DNA of 64,000 bases from Medicago truncatula (Eukaryota; Streptophyta; Magnoliopsida; Fabales; Fabaceae). The notes under the pieces are model-generated. The model saw nothing but the letters and a program-made list of their open reading frames with translations, was not told the DNA's origin and did not search any database. Where the stretch lies: assembly GCF_003473485.1 (NCBI RefSeq), contig NC_053042.1, forward strand, positions 29,995,262-30,059,261, given 5' to 3'. Below, piece by piece: positions 56,936 to 64,000 of this stretch (position 1 is the stretch's first letter; each line of letters starts with the position of its first letter). Made by a program: the position numbers and the translations under genes.

Positions 56936-58832
56936 ATTTGCTAAAAGTAAATTGATAATAAGATGGAAATAAAAAAGTATGTAGTGGATCCTACCATTAA
57001 GTGAGTCATATTACTATTAATTATTTTCAAACTTTGTGTATTTATCTCTTCAAATGAAAAAAAAATTGAGAGATTGATAAATGGAGATGATCTTGACTCG
57101 ATGTGACCAGGCAACTAAAAAAAATACTCTTCTCCCAACAAGTTTTGCTCATTCCCAATCAAACTTCCGAAAATGCCCATGGTGTGAGTTAACTCATGCA
57201 TGTGTTAAACGAGCCTGAGGTTAACTCATACTGCGTGAGTTAAATCACGCAGAAGGCCAGCGCAAGTTAACTCACGCTGCGTGTCCTTTTAAAGGTCAGA
57301 CATAACCTCATTTTCTCATTTCTCATCTATCTCCAAAATCTCTCTCAAATCACCCAAATCCAAAATTACTTCAACTTCAAATCAAACAACACACCAATAA
57401 CAAGTAAATTTTCATAATCAAACACCATTAACCTTTTTATGTTTATGTTAGATTTTTCCTCTTAAATTAGATTTTTTTTTAGTTTTAGGGTTTTTTTAAA
57501 TTTTGATTTTTTTGGCAAGAAATGATAAAATGTTATACGTAAATGACTTATATTGCTTAATTGTTTAGATGTTTGCAAGTTTATGTTGTATAGGATGAGT
57601 GGGGCGTAAGAGAATGCACCTCATTCTTTTACGTCCATGCTCATCCTATATGAAGGGATTCGATGTGAGAACTTATATAGTTGATTTGCTAGAATACCTG
57701 TGTTGTGTTCTTTTCATTCTTTTGACTTTTCCAAGAAAGTTACAAATCTCTACCCAAAGTATACGACACTCCAATCCCAACACTGACTTGAAAACCATTT
57801 GAAAAATGTGTTCCATGAGTTACTCTTGTTGTCCAAAACTTGTTTCAGATTATATAATCCGAAAATTATAATTTTTTTTTGGATTATATAATCCGAAATT
57901 CTTCAATAATGGGTGAAAATGGGTCAAACTTCGTATTTTGTAGGATGAGAGATATTTCGTATTATACAATCCGAAAATCTTACGCACAAGATTTTTTTTT
58001 GACAAATTAAAGGAATTATTGTAAATTGTAATTATATGTTTTTTTAGTACAAGATGAGATAAATTTTTAAGGAAACAATATTTAGAATGATGAAAGTGAG
58101 TGTAAATAACTAGCAAAGTGAGTGTAAGTAATTTAATAAAACTTATAAAAGTGAGTGTAAATAATTAAGTGGGTGTAAATTGCTAACTTACTCATTAATA
58201 ATTTTAGGCAGGTGTATGTTTTCCGATTTACCCCTTTAGTGTTTTTATGTAGGTGTAAAGAAAACTACTTCATTAGAGATAATTACAAGATTGCCTAACT
58301 AGACTTATGAACTTTTGAGTTTTGGTCTTTGTCCCCCAATCTTTGTAAACCCTTTTTCTTTAATTTAAAAAATAAAAAAATAAGATTTGGTCATTTGATA
58401 CAAAAGGATTAATATGAGATGGAAGGGGAGGGGGTATAAGTTTATAAAGAATGCTTGGAACACTCATTTTCTAACATTTTCTATTTAATTGATTGAAATA
58501 TGTGAGTCTCATCTACTTTATGTGATATCTATTTTTAAAAATATTAAACTCACATTGAATTTCATCTAATAAAAGAGTAAGTGTTAAAGAAAACGTGTTC
58601 ATAATTGGTTTAAAATTATAATTCCACAAAAAACAATATTATAATTTTAAGTTGGAAAATGCTAACAAATTTCTTTGGGACATTGTTTAAGGAACCAACA
58701 TATACTAGATTTATTATACTTTTCCCGGTCACATTTATAAACAACTTTTGCATTTTTAGATTCATTAAATAATTGGTCTCGACTAAATTATAATACAGAT
58801 GCATCAGTTATTTAATAAATTTGAAATGGAAA
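56936..58832. other. Intergenic with short repeat clusters
   Basis: 57,175-57,290 holds five 'gagttaactcacgc'-like words in both orientations. 57,845-57,975 holds 'attatataatccgaaa' four times, some inverted. 58,440-58,600 resembles the repeat at 60,650-60,800. No gene is accepted. Confidence 0.5.
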
Positions 58833-58989
58833 TAGAGAACTCTCCATTTTCTGATGCTTCAGCCTTCAATACTTTCATAGTCTAGACTAGATGATAATAT
58901 ACTAGTAACATCTAAGGCAAAACGAGAATATTTTGCTTTCCTAAAGTTTATTAACGATATTTTAGTTCATGGTGTTTGAACTCCTGCCT

Positions 58990-61900
58990 CTATGTGTGGT
59001 AGTTGTACATCTCAATTTTGCGACCATTCAATGGCTGAAGAGGCCTTGCGTTGTGCTGAAACTCTACCCCCAATGGTGCCTTTAGAAGTTCTAGTTGTTT
59101 CTTGGAGAGTGTCCGAACCTGCATGTTCGATAGGTAAAAAATTACACACGAACGGAAGACAAACGGACAAGACAATAAGTTATCCCGCTAAACCTTTTTA
59201 GATTGCGAAAACCAATCCTCGTGAAAATTAATTTCATACTATCAATTCAATTTCTATCACAACATAACCAAATACAATTAGTACCTTGTCAATGACGTTC
59301 CAAATGACACCTTCTTTGCATGGAGGAGTAGTAAGAGAGCCAACATATCTATAATATCTATAGATCTTTTTATTTAATTCATTTACATCAAAGGTGCCAA
59401 GAGCAATGTTAGCATTTTTATTGCCTGCATGGTTCTCATTGACTAGCTTATAGAACTTGTCTTCAATCTGCATCCAAGAACCACATGTAATTGGAAGCTA
59501 TACTACTATCTACTTATGTTATTTATGTGCTATTAACATTCCAAATGATAAACCCTATATACTTTATATTATATGAGTCACATAATAATAGTGAATGTGA
59601 TTTTAACTCTACCTTGGAGATTAGAGGATCAGGAACACCCAATCTATAGAGCTGTGCCACAACTGCTATGTTATTGTTATCTTCTGTGAAGTGAACTAAG
59701 TGGAGCTCGGCGTCATGTCTGGATTTCAGAATAATTTGTACAAAGATTAGGGTTACAAATTAGTCCTCCCAAAAAAGTTAGAAAATTTATTGTAAAATTT
59801 CTAATGTCACTTAATATATATATTTTTGAAATACAATGTGACTTCAATTTAAAATTCTTAAGATGAAATTGATTTTTTTTTTTTTCAGAGGCTAAATATA
59901 TCTCTACATTTGTTTTTTCTTTGACAAGATATCTCTAGATTTGTTGTCAAATTCTAGTTTGGTTAAATACTATTTATTGTTAGTAAAAGAAAATCCTTCA
60001 TATATATTCTGGGTTAATAGTGTTTTACCCCCTAATAGGTCATTCAAAAACCAATTATTATTTTTTTTGTCAGAAATTTCATTTTTGAATGACATGTTAG
60101 GGTTAGGGGTATTCAAAAACAATTTTTTTTACAGAAAGGTAAATAAAAAAAATTACAGGACGGAGAATCGAAAATGACCTATATTATGAGGTAAAATATC
60201 ATTAACCCTATATTCAGTTCAATTACCGTATCATTTTTCTAAGCTCCAATATCACTATTTCATATTTATATAGTAAAATACTAATAGAAAATTATCAGCA
60301 TGATTACTGATGTAACAATAGAATCTAACATTCTTTTATGAAAAAAAAAAATGCTTGTTTAAATATAAATTACGAGTTCCACAATAATCAAAAGGTACTA
60401 TGGCCTTGTTTCTTTTTAAAAAAAAATGCCTGTTTATTTAATCATAAAAATGATTCTACCCTCTTTCTGATATACCACGGGCCAAACATTATATTCCATA
60501 ACGATTTTCTATCAAAGAATATTTTTAAAAATATTAAAAAGTTTGACCATTAATGATTGTATTGGTTTTGAATGTTTTAACTATTTTTTTGAACAAAAAA
60601 CAAACCATAAATACTACTCTGGTTGTGTTTTATCATGTGTCACATGAAGAGTGCTAAAACACTCTCTTTCAAATACTCTTACTAACATTCACTCTTTTTA
60701 TTATGTGAAATTAATGCGGGTTTCATCACTTTATGTTATATCTCTTTTGAAAGTGTGATACATATATAAGTTTCACCCAATAAAGAATGAGTGTTAAAAA
60801 AGTTAAAAAGACGTGTTTCTAACTTCATCTATGTGAATGAGTGTTAAAAAAGTTAAAAAAACGTGTTTCTAACTTCATCTATGTTCACTTTGAAAAAATA
60901 TCTGTGTCAGATTATAAAGTACTCATTTTCTAACTTCATCTATGTTCACATTAGAATATAAATATGACATTAATACTTAATTTCTCTTTCCTATATTATT
61001 AAAGAAAAATAATTCACATTAGAATATAAATATGACATTAATGCTTAATTTATCTTTCCTATATTATTAAAGAAAAATAATTTTACAAAATCAGTCGTAA
61101 TTTAAGGAGTATAAAAACACATACCTTGGTGAATTTGATGACTACAAAAATAACAATTTCCATTGTCTTTTACAATTATGGTTGTAGGGAGAAATTGGTA
61201 CAATTTAAGTATATGCAATAAACACCTTTATAATTTATTAAATAATTGATATATTTCGTATGTAATATAAATCAAATACATTAATTATTCAATAATTTTA
61301 AAAATAAATTTTTGCTTATGATAATAACCATATAGTGTATGTTTCACCAAACCATTAAAGTATTTTTCATTTCATCTACAAAATTACGGTATGCATGTTT
61401 CGAATATAACTTTGTCAAAAGAAAAAAATGTTTCCAATATAATTCTTCTTTGGAAAAAAAAATTCCAATATAAATTATGTGTTGTGGCACACGGCTAATT
61501 TAATTTTTTTAATGGGACAATATATTGTCTTAATTGTAGTTTTATATGAAACTTTGTTTGATCATTAAAATTCACAATTATTTCAAATAAGAAATAATTG
61601 TGAATTTTAATGAGCAAACAAAGTTTCATATAAAACAAAGCTAGTAACCAAAAAAAAAATCAAACAAAGCTGTCAAAAATGGAGTAATAATAGTAATAAT
61701 CAAACCAAAGTAATTAAGAAAACTATAATTTAAATAGAGAGGGTTTAATCAATGTTGTTTTGTTTTTATTATGTCCAAAATACTTCCTCCGTCTCATAAA
61801 AATTGTCTCTTTAACCTTTTTTCTTTTTCTCAAAACAATTGTCACTTTAGTATACTAATGTAACATTTATTATATTTTTCCATTATTATACCCTTATTTA

Positions 61901-62950
61901 TTGAACTTCATCTAACTTAATTACTTCACTAACTACAATTAATAAGGATATTTTAATAAATGATATTAATTTTACCATTGAAATCAACACAATTAATCAT
62001 TTTCTTAATAATCGTGCACAAATCTTAAACGACCATTATTTAGAGAGAGATGGAGTAAAAGGCATCACCCTTGATTGGGTGGAATGTATTGGAAGAGCAG
62101 AAGAGAGAGGGAACTTACAAACGACCATGAGCCCTGTGCTCTGCAGGTGCATGCCAATGAAGTTGTTTCAATGAATAATTCATTCCATTTATATTAATAT
62201 CGCCCACTTTTCCTTCAAAATGCACCTATAGATACCAAACTCAACAATATTAGTTAGTTGATATCAGAATTTTCCTTTGACAAAACCAAAACTAAAAATT
62301 TGACCTAATAATAATAATAATAATACAAAAATATCGCATTAGACATCAAACATGTTTTTATATAAAGTGTCGGTGTTACATAGTTAATCAGATAAGCACA
62401 ATTTTTCTTTAGAAGGAAAAGTCTTTTCAATTCAAGTTAATTTTTATTTTTAACTGATTTGTTAGTTGATGAAAATACATACCCCAATACTGTATTGGTG
62501 GTTAACAAGTGTGGCATTTGTAGGAAGGTAGTTTCTGTCTAAGGATTTCAATACATTGTTCACAACAATATTTGTCATTGCAAGATCCACTGGACTCTGT
62601 GCTTTCCCATTTGAGCATGCTGCGAATGATTGTTTTAGTGTTCCCCATTTCAGAGGACCATTTGGTCCAATATAACTAAAATTAACCGAATCTAGCATAA
62701 AAATTAGAAAAAAAAAAACCTCAGTCATAAAAAATTATCAGCATATCATAACATGTAATTTAGTCTTCACAGATTAAGAAAAACAATAATACTCAGTTGT
62801 AGAATGAAGGAATGAGAAAAATGTAGCACTGAATTAATTTTTTGATATTAAGTTATGAAAAATGCAAAATGAAATCGTACCATGATTTGCTGAAGTGCAT
62901 AGAGCCAAAGCAGCTATGGAAAGGATTGAGATGTAAATCTGCAAGGCCAT
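58990..62950 (-). CDS. Alpha-type carbonic anhydrase, secreted, complete
   Basis: Exons 62950-62881, 62691-62483, 62225-62119, 59718-59613, 59467-59285, 59118-58990 give 267 residues. The enzyme interconverts CO2 and bicarbonate. Residues 1-22 (MALQIYISILSIAALALCTS) are a signal peptide, so it should enter the secretory route. The zinc ligands are His about 116 and 118 (QLHWHAPAEH) and His about 135 (AELHLVHF), with the gatekeeper Glu about 122, a Thr in 'SLTTPPC', and Cys 49 and 214 placed for the usual disulfide. The family resembles plant alpha-CA/nectarin-like proteins; the exact member is not assigned. Intron 3 is 2.4 kb and loaded with repeats. A truncated copy lies 19 kb to the left in the same direction. 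Confidence 0.94.
60011..60207. mobile_element. Small MITE private to carbonic anhydrase copy 2
   Basis: 197 bp, ends GGGTTAATAGTGTTTTACCC and its near inverse (GGGTTAATGATATTTTACCT). The flanks TATATTCT and TATATTCA are a decayed 8-9 bp duplication. Copy 1 has one uninterrupted 'tatatattctgttgaattac' at the matching place. Confidence 0.8.
60785..61080. repeat. Two local tandem duplications in carbonic anhydrase intron 3
   Basis: A 50-bp unit ('gaatgagtgttaaaaaagtt' start) occurs at 60785-60834 and 60835-60884. A 68-bp unit ('ttcacattagaatataaata' start) occurs at 60945-61012 and 61013-61080. The copies differ at one to three positions, so both are young. Not present in copy 1. Confidence 0.9.
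61541..61634. repeat. 44-bp-arm hairpin in carbonic anhydrase intron 3
   Basis: The left arm 61541-61584 ('tttatatgaaactttgtttg' and on) and right arm 61591-61634 pair with one mismatch over 44 bp around a 6-base loop. Copy 1 (about 41,818-41,865) has only the left-arm sequence. Confidence 0.9.
61783..62055. mobile_element. Stowaway-like MITE private to carbonic anhydrase copy 2
   Basis: 273 bp, ends CTTCCTCCGTCTCATAAAAA and a shorter, decayed inverse ('gagagagatggag'), flanked by TA. At the matching place copy 1 reads 'caaaataaaaggcatc' with a single TA. Confidence 0.88.
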
Positions 62951-62995
62951 TGTTGTGATTGCTTTAATCTAAGAGCCAATGTTTGATTCCTTCAG

Positions 62996-63003
62996 TTTTT
63001 ATA
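62996..63003 (-). promoter_or_regulatory. TATA box of the alpha-carbonic anhydrase gene
   Basis: Minus-strand TATAAAAA about 50 bp before the ATG, in AT-rich promoter sequence. Confidence 0.65.
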
Positions 63004-63149
63004 GAATATATATGCAATACTATCACTATCACCATTATGTTTATTTTTAGAAATCTGGCACATTAATTTTGTAGGGTTTATGACGTTTTATTTAGTTTCC
63101 TAAAATAAGTTTTTTTTTTTTTTTTAAAGTAGAGTTAATTGAGTAAATG

Positions 63150-63280
63150 GTTATAGTCGACAAATCTTAGCTCAATCGATAAAATGTTAAAATTGTTAGT
63201 CTGAACGCCGTGACTGAGATTCTACTTGTGTGTGAGTTTAGATGGTTATTTGTCATTTCGTCTATTTACTAAAAAAGTAA
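63150..63280 (+). repeat. tRNA-derived SINE
   Basis: A box-like 'tcttagctcaatcgataaaa', a decayed B box ('agtctgaacgccgtgactg'), then 'gtgtgtgagtttagatggtt' and 'atttcgtctatttact' with a short A tail; the same family as the other SINEs of the window. Confidence 0.65.
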
Positions 63281-63299
63281 ACGAACCTTATAAATATCT

Positions 63300-63530
63300 T
63301 TTTTTGAGCAACGAGAAATTCACTGCATTTCATTCAAAATCAAGTGTACAAAGTAGTAGGTACATCACGGAAAACATGGGGGTTAAGGTGAGATAAAAAC
63401 AACTCTAGCAATGTTGAGAGCTACTTTATTAGCTTGCCTCTTAACAAACGACACTACATAGTCAGAATTACTAAGCAACAAAGTTTGACATTCAAAAACT
63501 AAATCACCAATTTCATTATTTGGAGGATTG
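63300..63530 (-). mobile_element. L1-type LINE RNase H-region 3' remnant
   Basis: The minus strand reads 'EIGDLVFECQTLLLSNSDYV', 'VSFVKRQANKVALNIARVVF' and, past a stop, 'YFVHLILNEMQ', the usual end of the RNase H-like domain. Confidence 0.75.
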
Positions 63531-63534
63531 GTGG

Positions 63535-64000
63535 ATTTTAGTGTATGTCAACATATCTAAAGTTTTGTTTTTAGTTCCTACAAAAAAATCGCATTTTTTA
63601 GTCTTCGCAAAATTTCTCGTCAACATGTTTAATCCTTGTAAAATTTTCTATCATCATTTTTAGTCATTTTAAAATTTTCCGTCGTCATCTTTTGTCTTTA
63701 AAAATGCTAAATGAAAACGTTACATGAACTAAAAACTGTGATTTTTTTTTGTAGGACTAAAAACGAAATTCTAGATATTTTTATGGGACATTTAACTAAG
63801 CCTTAAAAATATTACCATATCTGCTCACAATTTCATATATGTTTTTAGAGTGATAACCCATTTTGGTCCCTAGTAAAATATATAGGGGCCAAATTAGTTC
63901 TTTAAAAATAAAAAGAATCTACGTAGTCATTTACAAAATTAAACCGCGACAATTTGGACCCCGAACAGGTTTCTAATATTAAATTTAGGCAAAATTATAC
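63535..64000. mobile_element. Two diverged Mutator-like MITE pieces at the right edge
   Basis: 63,550-63,800 has 'tttttagttcctacaaaaaa' words at the left and 'gtaggactaaaaacgaaatt' words at the right, an old foldback. From 63,850 a second one starts ('cattttggtccctagtaaaa') and runs off the window. Confidence 0.4.

Larger units (their letters stand above)
58833..62600. repeat. Segmental duplication, copy 2 (partner 39,891-43,104)
   Basis: Matches copy 1 over the 3' flank, exons 6 to 3 and part of exon 2, in the same direction. The extra length comes from insertions and tandem duplications in intron 3. This copy continues into a full gene, so it is the better guess for the ancestral locus. 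Confidence 0.9.

Noticed and set aside
58990-59201. Plus-strand frame 'MCGSCTSQFCDHSM' (also at 40,013)
   Set aside because: Exact antisense of carbonic anhydrase exon 6. Its presence in both copies only reflects the duplication.
62462-62728. Carbonic anhydrase frame starting 'MTEVFFF' inside intron 1
   Set aside because: The spliced model gives a proper signal peptide from exon 1 and a clean acceptor at exon 2.
1-64000. A new multi-gene pathway, cluster or defence-like system
   Set aside because: The host genes here belong to unrelated families, point in different directions and share no common signal. I see no evidence that they work together.

Overview
The window is nuclear plant DNA and almost certainly legume (Fabaceae, most like Medicago or a close relative). 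It is AT-rich, its genes have GT-AG introns, its best-preserved proteins are plant families (chloroplast ABCB29, PPR, F-box, PGG-ankyrin, alpha-carbonic anhydrase), and the spaces are packed with Stowaway-like and Mutator-like MITEs, tRNA-derived SINEs, LINE tails and a CACTA element. The species call is inferred from the style of the repeats; no search was run.

Layout. 1-681: start of a PPR gene (minus) that runs off the left edge. 3.4-4.0 kb: two-exon gene for a 93-residue tail-anchored protein (plus). 5.2-10.5 kb: complete ten-exon ABCB29 half-transporter gene (minus), carrying MITEs and a SINE in its introns. 10.6-15 kb: repeats, with L1- and RTE-type LINE tails. 15.0-16.8 kb: F-box/DUF295 gene (minus) whose true start lies in a short upstream exon. 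17.2-20.3 kb: two fragments of an old LTR retrotransposon. 21.3-23.0 kb: broken F-box/LRR/FBD gene (minus) with a scrambled plastid-DNA insert made of rbcL, rps2 and rbcL pieces. 23.5-36.5 kb: mostly repeats (a 1.4-kb Mutator-like element, MITEs, LINE, SINE, an LTR fossil and a MULE transposase fragment). 37.2-38.1 kb: intronless gene of an uncharacterised plant family. 38.3-38.8 kb: small Mutator-like derivative with a perfect 9-bp target duplication.

The right third is built around a segmental duplication. A full alpha-carbonic anhydrase gene (six exons, minus, 58,990-62,950) has a 5'-truncated copy at 40,035-43,104. Between the two lie a complete-ended 7.49-kb CACTA transposon (45,633-53,121; AAT target duplication, one five-exon accessory gene that looks intact, one truncated transposase gene), an L1 LINE piece and a two-exon ankyrin/PGG membrane-protein gene (54,570-56,275). 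Intron 3 of the carbonic anhydrase copies carries transposon insertions that are private to one copy or the other, so the order of events can be read directly.

I found no convincing new multi-gene system. The host genes look like independent single genes. The most informative features are the chimeric plastid insert, the duplicated carbonic anhydrase with reciprocal empty sites, the CACTA element with a lopsided gene set, and a hairpin that arose in only one carbonic anhydrase copy. Exon boundaries were placed by hand from GT-AG sites and reading frame.
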